Assembly: GCA_020055645.1 (NCBI GenBank)
Contig: CM034546.1
Coordinates: 71,114,001-71,178,000, forward strand
Reading direction: 5' to 3'
Source of the DNA: Tomocerus qinae
Lineage: Eukaryota; Arthropoda; Collembola; Entomobryomorpha; Tomoceridae
DNA length: 64,000 nucleotides
A program made the position numbers and the translations under genes. A model generated the notes under the pieces. That model saw only the letters and a program-made list of their open reading frames with translations, searched no databases and was not told the DNA's origin. Shown here in pieces: positions 44,773 to 57,428 of the stretch (position 1 is the stretch's first letter; each line of letters opens with the position of its first letter).

Positions 44773-46142
44773 GGAACATTCCTAGTATACCGACGCTCAA
44801 CGGAATAGACCGATATATAGCTCATTCGAAAGATCTCGTCGAGTTCATCACTAATATGGTATTGGTTTTTGGGGCAACCCCCCAAATAAGAAAGTTATGG
44901 TCGGTTAAAGTTGAAAATATGACTATTTCGATGCCTACGTTTTCAGAAAACGAAGAGTTACAAGTTCTTCAGGACATCGTTGTTTTGCTGTTCATGTTGA
45001 ATTTACTTGTAACTATGGCAACGTAGCTAATAAGATTATGTAGGGTTGGTTTTGTAAAATTCTTAATTGCACTTTAACTTCTATTTTGGGTTTCTTCATT
45101 GTTCTAACTTCAATTTTCGTCATTTTTGATTTGTTGAATTGAATTGAAATTGATGGAAATGGAACATGGGACGTGGTCAAAATTAGCATATTTAAAAACC
45201 TAACCTAATTAAAATTGATGAAGATTAAACATGGCACGTGGTCACAATTAGCTTTTTTAAACCTTACCTAATTAAAATTGACGAAAATCGAACATGGGAC
45301 ATAGACACAACTAGCATTTTTTAAAACCTAACCTAATTAATGCTAATGAAAATTGAACATGGCACGTGGTCACAGTTAGCTTTTTTAAACCTTACCTAAT
45401 TAAAATTGACGAAAATCGAACATGGAACATAGACACAACTAGCATTTTTTAAAACCTAACCTAATTAATGCTAATGAAAATTGAACATGGCACGTGGTCA
45501 CAGTTAGCATTTATTAAACCTAACCTAATTAAAATTGATGGAAATCGAACATGGACGTGGTCACAACTAGCATTTTTTAAAACCTAACCTAATTAATACT
45601 AATGGAAATTGAACATGGCACGTGGTCACAGTTAGCATTTTTTAAACCTAACCTAATTAATACTAATGGAAATTGAACATGGCACGTGGTCACAGTTAGC
45701 ATTTTTTAAACCTAACCTAATTAAAATTGAATGAAATCGAAGAAGGGACGTGGTCACAATCAGCATTTTTTAAAAACTAACCAAATCAAAAATGACGAAA
45801 ATTGAAGTTAGAACAATGAAGAAACCCAAAATAGAAGTTAAAGTGCAATTAAGAATTTTACAAAACCAACCCTACATAATCTTATTAGCTACGTTGCCAT
45901 AGTTACAAGTAAATTCAACATGAACAGCAAAACAACGATGTCCTGAAGAACTTGTAACTCTTCGTTTTCTGAAAACGTAGGCATCGAAATAGTCATATTT
46001 TCAACTTTAACGGACCATAACTTTCTTATTTGGGGGGTTGCCCCAAAAACCAATACCATATTCGTGATGTACTCGACGAGATCTTTCGAATGAGCTATAT
46101 ATCGGTCTATTCCATTGAGCGTCGGTATACTAGGATTTAGCC
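44773..46142. mobile_element. Long-TIR element with internal satellite, copy 1, TSD GAAAATTG
   Basis: Two arms of about 350 bp, nearly identical and inverted (44780-45132 and 45785-46135), with outer ends CCTAGTATACCGACGCTCAA and mirror. GAAAATTG lies at 44765-44772 and 46143-46150, and the related site at about 40907-40922 is empty. Both arms contain the same open frame of about 85 codons (44793-45026 plus strand, 45889-46130 minus strand), kept open by arm homogeneity. No transposase. Foldback or MULE-like architecture, but the 8-bp TSD would also fit hAT. Confidence 0.85.
45133..45784 (+). repeat. Satellite of about 64-bp units inside the long-TIR element
   Basis: About 10 units alternate between two types: one with CATGGCACGTGGTCACAGTTAG, the other with GAACATAGACACAACTAG, giving a higher-order period near 128 bp. 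Each unit has AACCTAACCTAATTAA, two copies of the complement of the arthropod telomere motif TTAGG. Five perfect CACGTG E-boxes were counted. Confidence 0.85.
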
Positions 46143-46150
46143 GAAAATTG

Positions 46151-46857
46151 TTTACTGTGGGAAAATTAGAATAGTTGGCAGGAAAACAAAACCACATAAG
46201 TAAAGTAAACAGCTTATTGTCATAAGTTTACTGCAGAAATGAGAAGTATATGGTAAAATAGAGCCTTTCAACTCTAATTATTAGTCATTTAATGAAATTG
46301 GAGGCACCTGCCATTGTAAAAATTTATATTGATACGTCCTATGATGTGTTGATTTAAGATTCAGGAAATTCTAAACGTGTATTATATTATAGTATAAACG
46401 TGTAGTGAATAAATGTGTACTTTGTTAAACTATCAGTGGAATACAGTTTGGCAATGAGATAAGATACTTTCTAATAGATTGTGAAAAATCTTCAACAAAT
46501 TATCTAACAAAAATAAATACGCAAAGGCGTCGTCGGGTGCATTGAATGTGTAATTATCATTTCTATTAATAAAAAATCTCCCAAATTAATAACCTTTAAA
46601 TTCTAAATATTTTCTGCTGCTATATGCTAGTGCAATAATACTACAGGAAAGTGAGTGGGACAGATTAGAGAGCCATCATACTGCAACTTAGCTGGTGAAG
46701 TATTTTGGAAATGTAACAGTATATCGATTTGCGTTGAAAATTGAAGTTCCTTAATTGAAAGTAATTGAGCCTTCATGATTTTCATTATGAGAACACAAAA
46801 TGTCTATTGAAAGTCACTTTAATAAGGTTCAGGTTCAAACTATTGCAAAATCCATAA
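46151..46857. other. Intergenic, paralogous to 40925-41400
   Basis: No gene. Continuation of the older flank shared with the IR-a/IR-b interval, for example TTTCAACTCTAATTATTAG at 46267 and 41046. Confidence 0.5.
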
Positions 46858-49371
46858 ATACAGTTTATTGTACTTTGTTGTTCTTCTATTGCCTTTGGCC
46901 ATGAACGTGTTCTATACTACGTAGTGAAAGATCACAAAAAGCAGAATAAAACTTTGTTTTAGCAACCGTGGTTAATAATCGAGCCAAATACACACATCGC
47001 ATTTCATAAAAAATATCAAAGAAATTACATGTATAAATACGTAAAATATAATTTAGGGTTTATGAGATTTATATCCCAAATTTTTATTATGAAAATGACT
47101 TCATTGAGGGTTTTCGTAGTTAATATTGTTGGACCATCTTCTGGCAGGGAATTGAAAGATGTGGTCCATTTGGAAAGTGATTGCTACATTAATCTACTTT
47201 TCCAGCATAAGCCTTTCAGCAATTCTCTTGAAGAACCCTTCCTTGATGAAATGCAGAATATCGACATTCCTTTTGCATATTATACGAAACTAAAAGTCGA
47301 CAGATATAAAAATTGGAGGTATTGTACCCAAGAAGGTCCATTTGGTTTTCCCAATGGCATTAATATCTGTATGAATGAATTAGATGACGGGAACTTTAGC
47401 ATTTCTTCACCACGATTTCTAAGCCGTTTTGTTTGTGTGCCGTAAATTTTAATCCAAACGATTTCATGAATGTGATACTAATTAATTATATCAGTGAGAC
47501 ATATTTTAATGTGGACAAAAGACTCCTGGCTATATAGTGGCAGACACAATATAATTTTTAGGAGCATTCTTCAGTGTATTTATTAATCGAAAAGGAGGGA
47601 TTGGAATTGATGAAATCAACGTCTTCCTTTCTCCATGGAGAAAGTAACAGGAACTGGAATAATGCACACAGTTTGTTTTGGTACAAGCCTATAGGTTCCT
47701 GCTTTCAATGTCAAGAGAAGACGAGCAAGTTCTATATTTATTATCCGGACAGTACAATTATCATCTGAATCTAGTTCAATTTCCACTGTGTATGCAAAAC
47801 CAATGTTCTGGTCAACAGTTTCGACTTCGACTTGCAATGTGAAGTTTTGTTAGATAGAGAACATATTAAAATCGTCTGCATTACTTACACGCAATGAAAC
47901 GTTTAGACAAAAAAGGTTTCTACTGTATACACACTAAGAATGATGTCTATGACAGGAAAACTTTATTCCATGGAGAAACTAACGTTTCTGCTTCAATTTC
48001 CATGATTATTTTCCATAACTATGTTAATTCCACTGCTGGAAACAGCAGATATTGCTTTGAAAAGGATAAAATGTATTCACAATTAAATTTTCAGCATGGT
48101 CCTCAGTTCTTGTATGGTCCTTACCAATCTGTTATTCGGACAATGGAAGAATCGTTTAACTTTATTTCGTGTGTTGTCCTAGAAGACGAAAGTCTTTCAT
48201 TCTACGGATACATTCGACCTTTCCAATTCCAAGCGTGGATTGGCATTATCGCCTTAATTGTGCTGGCAGCAGTTTTCCTTCAGTGTAAAATTTTAAAAAA
48301 AAGAAAAATATTTCCCATTTTATCTGATTATTTTGGCCTATTTATTGGACAATGATTGCTTACTACCTCGACGAACCAATAGAATTATGTGGATCAGAGT
48401 AGTTTTAAGCTCATTGTTGCTCATGTTCATTATCTTGACAAGTGCCTATGAGGGAATTATCGCTACGGATTTAGTTGATCCTCGTCCGGTGAAACAATTT
48501 GAATCCATTGATGACTTGGGTATTCTACTTACATGGAATTACTGCTCTAAGTGAAACTGTGGGTAGCAGTGAAGATGATCCATTTAGTGTTTTATTATAT
48601 TTTCCGAATAACATTATGAAGTCATATTATGACTACACCAAAATAAATGGAAGCCATATACCATCAGTCAATGAATTTCAAGATGATGCTATGATAGGAT
48701 TAACATTTGAAACTGAAAATCAAAGCACAGTAGTAGCAGCCATTAAATATTTTAATACGCAACTTGAAAATTCAACTCATTCCATTTTTGTATTGTTTTA
48801 TTTCATTGAAGCAATGCATAATTTTTACGAGGCAATAGGCTACATTTCAAAGGCTGAATTACTCAAGAAAATCAGCAAGACACTTCGATTCCCTCCTGGA
48901 TATCCTGTCATTAGTCCTCAAAAGTGGATTTCACAATGCAATAGCTCTGTACTGATTGTCAGAAGTTCTCGTCTCCACCGACTGCTAAATGACTCCCACT
49001 GGAATCCACAGAGTGGCGGAGTCCAACCGTTCAAAAGAATATATCGTGGAACGGAAGAAAATTATTTTTTATCAACATCCATTTATACTTCCATTCAGAG
49101 CACTCAAATTCCTATGCTTACCCAATTTTTTAGAGAAAGGTTGTTTGTTCTCGGTCATTCGGGAATTTTTAATTTATGGGTGGATCATTTCAGGTCTCGT
49201 AATTATACAGAATGCAAAACTTGTTGGCTGAAAACTCCTGCACGGCCCTTGACATTCCACAACTCCAATATCGGCACTATATTCTATGTTTTAGTTTTCT
49301 TCTCACTTATAGCTATAGGAGTGTTTGTTTTCGAAAAGTTAGCTTACCTACTAGCAAAACACAGCCATTAA
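46858..49371 (+). pseudogene. IR-family pseudogene P2 (second receptor family)
   Basis: A degraded signal-peptide-like stretch at 46870-46925 is followed by an open piece at 47029-47445, a scrambled part at 47460-47890, then three frames covering the channel: 47894-48355 (M1 FQAWIGIIALIVLAAVFLQC), 48333-48554 (M3 VVLSSLLLMFIILTSAYEGI, then DPRPVKQFESIDDLG) and 48499-49371 (S2 lobe, M4 FYVLVFFSLIAIGVFVFEKL). Frameshifts lie at about 48340-48355 and 48500-48550, with a stop at 47443-47445. It differs from the minus-strand family in sequence but keeps IR topology. The lesions are shared with the copy at 59.6-62.2 kb. It is transcribed opposite to the receptors around it. Confidence 0.85.
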
Positions 49372-50163
49372 TCGCTCCATGGTCCTACCAGCCAAAAAAA
49401 GTTTTGAATTTAACTACCCATTTAAATTGTAGTTACATAACTGTTATTTTTAAGCTGATATGTCTAATGTCGGTCTTGATAATGATGGAGCAGTAAATTT
49501 CCCTACCTATTTCCTACTTATATAAAATATACTAGGCAATCAGTGAATTCAAGCAACACGCGAAGTTAATTTCAAACATGAAATTTACTTTGCTTTCTAT
49601 GTCTTCATTCTAAAATGTTTGAATTTTGGCTTACAAAAATACACAAATTGAAATTATTGGCTGTTTAATTGATTGAGAGAAAAATGTCTAAAGAGCGATG
49701 AATTAATTAAAATTAATTATTATTCCACCACATGCTGGAAATAAAGTGTTGTAATAGTAAAAGGAAACATTTTTGCATTTATTTTGTGTCAGATTTTGAA
49801 TATTACTGCGGCAACATTTATATTATAGCATAGATGAATTGTCCGCATCGGACATTGGATATAGATAAGCATAAATATGTCCTAGGACGTCTGTATTTTC
49901 AATTTTAGCCAATGTATACCAACTTATACCCATGCAGCACACCTTAAACTGCTATAGACGAACTTAGACCAATTTAGCCACACAAAATATAAATTTTATC
50001 ATAAAAAATACCACTTTTCGTATTAAAAATTAAATGTGTTTTATTTTATTTTGCAACGGAATTTTCCAGTGCATTTAGTACAAGTACAATGAAGGACATT
50101 AATAATTTGACTTAGCTTAAAACAGAAAATAAATTGTGTGAGTTTTATTTAACGTCCTGACGG
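49372..50163. other. Intergenic between convergent P2 and IR-c
   Basis: AT-rich 3' flanks of both. AATAAA at 49740 suits the plus-strand gene; the TTTTATTTTATTTTGCAACGG block at 50039 matches the 3' flank of IR-a. Confidence 0.4.
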
Positions 50164-52056
50164 TTATGTCTGATCATCATTGAATTCAGAAACTATTGTT
50201 TTATTCCAATTCGGCAGTAACTTACACAGTTTTGTACCAAAAATTTCGACGAGGAGGACAAAAAAGGAAAATAGCAAGCAATAGCCACAAATCTCAAAAA
50301 CGGTTACTATTTTCATACTAAAATTGACACTTCTTACAAGTTGCTCCTCCCACTTGCGGTTAGCTTTAAATTCGTTGTATTTTTTTGCATCTAGAAAGTA
50401 TTCGAAATTGTTCCAAATATCAATGAATCCTTCCTCTAGGAACATTTCGATAATATTGTAAAACATGTCCGTAAAACATCTATAAAATTCAATTCCAATT
50501 GAGTGTTTATGAGAAATTTCTGTTGTAACTGCACATTTGACATTGACTCCTTTTCGTTTAAGTTGGTTTTCAAGAAAATTAACGAAATATTCTTGGCGTC
50601 GTTCTATTACATAAAATGGTTTCAATTTCTCAGTGGGAATTCCGTAAACTAATACATTTCTCAGGGTTTTGTATTCATCGGGAATAGGTACTTTAAGAAT
50701 ACTATTTTTATATCGACTTTCAATTTTATGTGTTATAAATATATTTGCATATTCATGTGGTATAAGACGACTGAACTTTTCTGAGTGTGGGATGCCCAGT
50801 TTATATCCATTATCTAACAGTTCAGAAATGTTTTTAATTATATATCTTTCTGGAGGCACTATGACATTTCCAGTCATGTACGTTTCGTAGAATGTACTCA
50901 TAAATGTGGCCATGAATGCCACAAGAGCATAATGGAACATCTTGCTATTATTCTGATTTTGTCGCAAAAGAATCCCAATTGTAGAGAACAGAGCGAATTG
51001 TAAATTTCTGATTAGTGAAAATTTGGCGGTTAATAATATGGCAATAAAAACCATTATCGGGATGATTACCCAAGTGAGATAATCGAAAGTGTCTTTTATC
51101 CAGACTGTTAAGGACACCGCTTGAAGTTTTTCTGAGTCTTCGCAATAGAGAAAGACATAATCTTTAATCGCGTAAAAAATATGTTTTTTATCATAAAAAT
51201 GCCACCTTTGGTATATAAGGTACTCCATTCTTTCTGGTCGGATTTCACCACAGTACCATTTCGATTGAATTAATTCATTGTACTTTTGTTTACCAGCGTA
51301 TTGTGCAGTAAAATTTAGTTTCTCAGCCATAGTTTCGATTGCTCTCCCAGTAAGAAAACACGGATAGGGGAATAAATGTCCTTGTTTTTTAATGAAATAG
51401 TAGGGTGAGTAACGACAAGACGGATGGTAATAACTTATATTGTCCTCAATTGTAGAGTCTCTGACTATTATTATCCTCTTATCAAGAAATCTGTTTAGCT
51501 TATTCCAGTAATGATGCCAATGAGATACAGCAATTTTTGAAGAAATATAATCCAGCTTCAGTGTAAACTTTGATAGAGTATAGACTGCTAATTTTTTACT
51601 GCGATAGACATTGATTATATACCACTGAGCCAGAGTTCGACGGGCATACCCTATAGTATTCACATATTTACTTTTAAAGCAGTCTTCACAAAGGAAAATC
51701 AACTTGGCACTTCTGTTTCTCAGTTCTTTTTCAAAGTAGCGCTTAACCCTGTTATATTTTTTAAAACCACGAATACCAATAACGATGTTAATACTGCAAC
51801 ACAATTTATAATTTGGTATTCCTGTTGAAGTTGAGGCTGAGACAGACGAAATCGTCCACGTTTGATAATCTTGGTTGTCCATGATAAATCGCTCCCCTAA
51901 CATCCAGTCAAAAATAAACATGTTCAGATTACATTTCGTAAATCCAGGAATATTCAAGTTTTTAGAAGCAATTGTCTTATTAGCTAGTAGTATTTGTAGA
52001 GCCCAGACAATTAACAAAAAATAATAACTGGGCATTCTGTGTCTTTCAGAAAGCAT
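50164..52056 (-). CDS. Ionotropic-receptor type chemoreceptor IR-c, 630 aa, intact
   Basis: One open frame with the same architecture as IR-a: signal peptide, cysteine-rich N-terminal region, M1 (TWVIIPIMVFIAILLTAKF), pore loop, M3 (MFHYALVAFMATFMSTFYET), S2 with PFYVIERRQEYF, and M4 (VFEICGYCLLFSFFVLLVE). It is slightly shorter in the loop before M1. From the start codon to about residue 130 it is virtually identical to IR-a, then diverges by many substitutions. The identity continues upstream to about 52560, so it marks a conversion tract rather than coding constraint. The stop overlaps AATAAA as in IR-a. Confidence 0.85.
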   Translation of the reverse strand: MLSERHRMPSYYFLLIVWALQILLANKTIASKNLNIPGFTKCNLNMFIFDWMLGERFIMDNQDYQTWTISSVSASTSTGIPNYKLCCSINIVIGIRGFKKYNRVKRYFEKELRNRSAKLIFLCEDCFKSKYVNTIGYARRTLAQWYIINVYRSKKLAVYTLSKFTLKLDYISSKIAVSHWHHYWNKLNRFLDKRIIIVRDSTIEDNISYYHPSCRYSPYYFIKKQGHLFPYPCFLTGRAIETMAEKLNFTAQYAGKQKYNELIQSKWYCGEIRPERMEYLIYQRWHFYDKKHIFYAIKDYVFLYCEDSEKLQAVSLTVWIKDTFDYLTWVIIPIMVFIAILLTAKFSLIRNLQFALFSTIGILLRQNQNNSKMFHYALVAFMATFMSTFYETYMTGNVIVPPERYIIKNISELLDNGYKLGIPHSEKFSRLIPHEYANIFITHKIESRYKNSILKVPIPDEYKTLRNVLVYGIPTEKLKPFYVIERRQEYFVNFLENQLKRKGVNVKCAVTTEISHKHSIGIEFYRCFTDMFYNIIEMFLEEGFIDIWNNFEYFLDAKKYNEFKANRKWEEQLVRSVNFSMKIVTVFEICGYCLLFSFFVLLVEIFGTKLCKLLPNWNKTIVSEFNDDQT

Positions 52057-52179
52057 TATGCCTGTTTGAATTTAGAAATGTAAAAGTTTATGAAACCACT
52101 ACTGTTTTACGATTATGAAGGATAATTGAAATATTACTATAAATTTTAGTATATTAAACCAAATTATCCAAGTATTGAG

Positions 52180-52905
52180 ATTGTCGGTGGTAAGGCTTAT
52201 CTTTACGACTATCACTGAAACCAAATGTATATATACAGCCTATTGAACTGTATTTTTGTGAAAATGGTTTAGACACTATCGTACAAAACATTACCAAGAA
52301 ATAAATACATATGGACCTTAGTTTGTCTCCCTGTTCGCTTGGCAAATAGGAATCGCTGTATTAAAGTTAATATTCACTTTCTTATCAGTCCCAGCTTAAA
52401 GTTATATTCCAAACAGTATTGACAGTTAACACAATAAAATTAATGAAAATATTTGGGTAATAATGGGCATGTTTTATGCCGCCTAACCTTCTTCGATAAA
52501 AACCACCGAAGTCCATATAATTAAATAATTTAAATAATTCAATATCATCAGAGAAATCTGAGGATACAATTTTGTAGCCTATATATAGTAGTGAACTTAT
52601 TGCTTGGCCACACTTGATAGAAATGTCTCAACACGTATAACCTAATAAACTGCCAATCAATCAAACGTTCATTGATATAGTCTGGTATAGGAAAACATAA
52701 ATCCAGTTATTTTCCCACCTCATCTGACACAAATATTAACTTAACAAAGATTCCTATATGCCAAGCTAACTGGGACACAAACTAAGGTCAATAAGTATTT
52801 ATTTCTGTATTAAATGTTTTCCTCGAAAGTGTCTAAACCACTTTACAAAAATACATTTCAATAGGTTGTATATACATTTGGCTTCATTGACAGTCGACAT
52901 GAGGA
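52180..52905. repeat. Foldback element upstream of IR-c
   Basis: Same structure as at 39555. The left arm is nearly identical to that of IR-a, apart from a 12-bp TGTATATATACA segment missing there; the right arm differs at many positions. Confidence 0.75.
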
Positions 52906-54188
52906 AGCAAAGTTAGGAAAACGAAAATATACTTCGAAATCAAAAATGATTACAGGGGGACCAAAAGTAACAGTTTTTATTCCTCAACTACAACAGCTAT
53001 TTTTGATACTCTCTAAGAATATAAACATAATAATATTAAATCATCCATGTTGTATGCTTTCACAAATTGCACGACCAAATTAAATGTATTTATTGCTTTT
53101 CTGCACCAATTGCAATTATAGCAGTAATACTAGTTTAAAGTATAATCAGTAAAGTTACTATTGGACATTGGACAACATTGTCAATTCTAAGAAGGTTATA
53201 TTATTATATAGAATTTTGTAAGTTGAATGTAAAATGAATGAAAATTGAATGAAAATATTAAATTTGTGTAAAAATGTTGAAAAAGATTTATTGTTGTGAT
53301 TTTTTCATATGGCATCCCAACTCTTGTTTTACTTAAAAACAATTAGCTATGACCAGCCATAACAAATTACTAATTTCTGGTTAGTACTCAAGTTATTGTT
53401 TATTTAGTTGAAGTTTTACAATACCTATTATATTATAACAATAGTCAAAAATTTCTATTAACTACTTCAGAACAATTATTTCCAATTGTTTTTAATAAAA
53501 CAACTAACAATCAATAGAAAAATTTATTTTATTCAGAAGTAAAGTTGTGTATATTGAATTGAAATTATTAAAAAAATTTGTTGACTGTGGGAAAATTAGA
53601 ATAGGAGGCACGAAAACAAAACTACATAAGTGTGTCGAAAGTAAGCAGCTTATTGTCGTAAGTTTACTGTAGAAAGGAGAAGTATGATAAAATACAGCCT
53701 TTCAACTCTAATTATTAGTCATTAAATAAAATTCCTGCCACCTGCCATGGATAAAAGTTTTTATTGATACATCCTGTGGTGTGTCGATTTACGATTCAGG
53801 AAATTCAACTAATGGTGCTAGTGAATTTATTTGTACTTTGTTAAAACATCAGTGGAATACAGTTTGGCAATGATATAAGATACTTTCTAATTGATTGTGA
53901 AAAATCTTCAACAAATTATCTAACAAAAATAAATACACAAAGGCGTCGTCAGGTACATTGAATGTGTAATTTATCTAAATTTTTTCTGCTGCTATAATAT
54001 GCTAGTGCAATCATAACTACAGGAAAGTGAGTGGGACAGGTTAGAGAGCCTACTGCAACATAGCTGGTGATAGTACAGATAACAGAAATTGAAAATATTT
54101 TGTTTTATTTTGCAACGGAATTCCAGTGCATAATGGCATTAATAATTTGACTTAGCTTAAAACGGAAAATAAATTGTATGAGTTTTAT

Positions 54189-56124
54189 TTAACGTCCTGA
54201 CGTTAATGTCTGATCATCATTGAATTCAGATACCATTGTTTTATTCCAATTTGGCAGTAACTTACACAGTTTTGAACCACAAATTTCGATGAGGAGGACA
54301 AAAAAGGAAATTAGCAAGCAATAGCCAGAAATCTCAAACACTGTTACTGTTTTCATACTAAAATTGACACTTCTTACAAGTTGCTCCTCCCACTTGCGGT
54401 TAGCTTTAAATTCGTTGTATTTTTTTGCATCTAGAAAGTATTCGAAATTGTTCCAAATATCAATGAATCCTTCCTCTAGGAACATTTCGATAATATTGTA
54501 AAACATGTCCGTAAAACATCTATAAAATTCAATTCCAATTGAGTGTTTATGAGAAATTTCAGTTGTGACTGCACATTTGACATTGACCCCTTTTTGTTTA
54601 AGTCGGTGTTCAAGAAAATCAACGAAATATTCTTGGCGTCGTTCTATTACATAAAATGGTTTCACTTCCTTAGTGGGAATCCTGTAAACTAATACATTTC
54701 TCAGGGTTTTGTATTCGTCGGGAATAGGTACATAAAGAATGCTATTTCTATATCGACTTTTAATTTTATGGGTTATAAATATATTTTTGTATTCATGTGG
54801 TTTAAGACGACTGAACTTTTCTGAGCGTGGGATGCCCAGTTTATATCCATTATCTAACAGTTCAGAAATGTTTTTCATTATATATCTTTCTGGAGGCACT
54901 ATGACATTTCCAGTTATGTACGTTTCATACAAGGTACTGATAAATGTGGCCATGAATGCCACAAGAGCATAATGGAACATCTTGCTATTATTATTCTGAT
55001 TTTGTCGCAAAAGAATCGCAATTGTAGAGATCAGGGCGAATTGTAAATTTCTGACTAGCGACAGCTTGGCTGTTAATAATATGGCAATAAAAAACATTAT
55101 CGGGATGATTGCCCAAGTGAGATCATCAAAAGTGTCTTTTATCCAGACTGTTAAGGACACCGCTTGAAATTTTTCTGAGTCTTCGCAATAGAGAAAGACA
55201 TAATCTTTAACCGCGTAAAAAATATGATTTTTATCATAAGAATCCCACTTTTTGTAAATAAGGTACTCCTTTCTTTCTGGCCAGATTTTGCCACAGTAAT
55301 AATATTCTTCTGAATTTAATTAAATCCTCGTACTTTTGTTTACCGGCGTAAAGTGCAGTAAAGTTTAGTTTCTCAGCCATAGTTTCGATTGCTCTCCCAG
55401 TGAGAAAACACGGATAGGGGAATAAATGTCCTTCCTTTTTAATGAAATTGTAGAGGGAGTGACGACAATATGGATGGTAATAGTCCCGATTGTCCTCAAT
55501 TGCAGTGTCTCTGACAATTATTCTCCTCGTATCAAAAAACCTATTTAGCCTTTTCCAGAAATGATGCCAATTAGATACAGAAATTGTTGAAGAAATATAA
55601 TCCAGCTGCAGTGTAAACTTTGATAGAGTATAGACTGCTAATTTGTTATTGTGATAGATATTGATTATATACCACTGAGCAAGAGTGCGATAGGCTTGCC
55701 CTATAGTTTTCCAATAATATTTACTTTTAAAGCAGTCTTCACAAAGGAAAATCAACTTTGCACTTCTGTTCCTCAGTTCTTTTTCAAAGTAGCGCTTAAC
55801 CCTCTTATTTTTATCAAAACCACGAATACCAATAACGATGTTAATGCTACAACACAATTTAGAATTTGGTATTCCTGTTGAAGTGAAGAAATTTCTTCTG
55901 GAGGCTGAGGCAGAAGAAATTGTCCACGTTTGATAATCTTGGTTGTCCAAGATAAATCGTTCCCCTAACATCCAGTCAAAAATGAACATGTTCAGATTAC
56001 ATTTCGTAAATCCAGGAATATTCAAGTTTTTAGAAGCAATTGTCTTATTAGCTAGTAGTATTTGTAGAGCCAAGACAATTAACACAAAATAATAACTGGG
56101 CATTCTGTGTCTTTCAGAAAGCAT
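54189..56124 (-). pseudogene. IR-b, frameshifted receptor, copy 2
   Basis: Same as 41533-43468 including the +1 frameshift (about 55311-55321). The C-terminal 35 residues are intact here because the A-run near 54301 has one more A. One residue difference in the N-terminal part (E in place of K at KRYFEKEL). This is the less damaged of the two copies. Confidence 0.85.
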
Positions 56125-56254
56125 TATGCCTGCTTGAATTTAGAAATGTAAAAGTTTTATGAAACCACTACTGTTTTACGATTGTGAATGAAAACTGAAA
56201 TATTACTATAAATTTTAGTATATTAAATTAAATTACAAGCATTGAGATTGTTGG

Positions 56255-56975
56255 TGGTAAGGCTTATCTTTACGACTATCACTGAAGCCAAATGTATATA
56301 CAGCATATATTGAACTGTATTTTTGTGACAGTTGACAGTGGTTTAGACACTTTCGTGCAAAACATTACCGAGAAATAAATGCTTATGGACCTTAGTTTGT
56401 GTCCCTGTTCTCTTGGAAAATAGGAATCGTTGTATTAAATGTAATATTGACTGTCTTATCAGTCCCAGCTTAAAATAGTATTCCAAACAGTATTGACAGT
56501 TAACACAATAAAACTTATGGAATTATTGGTGTAATAATGAGCATGTTTTATGCCGCCTAACCCTCTACTAAGAAAACCACCTCAGTCCATATGTCTAAAT
56601 AATTTAAATAATTCTATATCATCAGAGAAAACTTAGGGTACAATTTTGTAGCCTATATATAGTAGTCAACTTATTGCTTTGCCACACTTAACACGTCTCA
56701 ACTCGTATAGCCTAATAAACTGTCAATCAATAAAACTTTCATTGATATAGTCTGGTATAGGAAAACATAAATCCTGCTATATTCCCACCTCATCTGATAC
56801 AAATATTAACTTAACAACGATTCCTAGTATTTGCCAAGCGAACTGGGACACAAACTAAGTCAATAAGTATTTATTTCTTGGTAATGTTTTGCACGAAAGT
56901 GTCTAAACTACTTTCACAAAAATACAGTTCTATATATACATTTGGCTTCAGTGACAGTGGACACGATGAAGCAAA
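56255..56975. repeat. Foldback element upstream of IR-b copy 2
   Basis: Copy of 43595-44320 carried by the tandem duplication. Confidence 0.75.
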
Positions 56976-57428
56976 GTTGGGAAAACGAATATCTACTACA
57001 AAATCAAAAATGATTACAAGAGGACCGAAAGAAACAGTTTTTATTCCTCAACTACAACAGATATTTTTGATGCTCTCTAAGAATGTAAATATAATATTAT
57101 ATTAAATCATCTATGTTGTATATTTTTACAAATTGAACGAACCAAATTAAATTTATTTAAGCCCCCAGCTATGGTCTTACCTAAAAACAATTAGCTATGG
57201 CTATGACCAGTCATAACAATTTACTAATTTCTGGTTTTTATTCAAGTTATTTTTATTTAGTTGAAGTTCTACAATGCCTATTATATTATTATTACAATAG
57301 TCAACAGTATCTGGGTACTTCAGAGCAATTATTACAATTGTATTACAACAGCTAACAATCAATAGAAAAATTTATTTAATTCAGAAGTAAAGTTGTGAAT
57401 ATTGAATTGAAATTATTAAGGAAAATTG

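Larger units (their letters stand above)
40354..53009 (+). repeat. Tandem duplication of about 12.66 kb, unit 1
   Basis: Repeats as 53010-64000 (continuing past the window). The offset is 12656 from 40.35 kb to about 45.5 kb and about 12785-12787 afterwards, the change being two extra satellite units in unit 2. Fewer than about ten other differences were noticed over roughly 11 kb, mostly homopolymer lengths and single substitutions (for example 44515 and 48683). Confidence 0.92.

Noticed and set aside
44739..45026. Plus-strand frame in the left arm of the long-TIR element as a gene
   Set aside because: Its mirror exists in the right arm and in the duplicate; no promoter, splice or poly(A) support. 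Kept only as a finding.
45133..45784. CRISPR-like array
   Set aside because: Units are contiguous satellite repeats without unique spacers, in a eukaryotic setting.
47616..47837. Minus-strand 73-codon frame inside P2 (also in P3)
   Set aside because: Antisense frame in a scrambled part of the IR pseudogene; both copies agree only because the duplication is recent.
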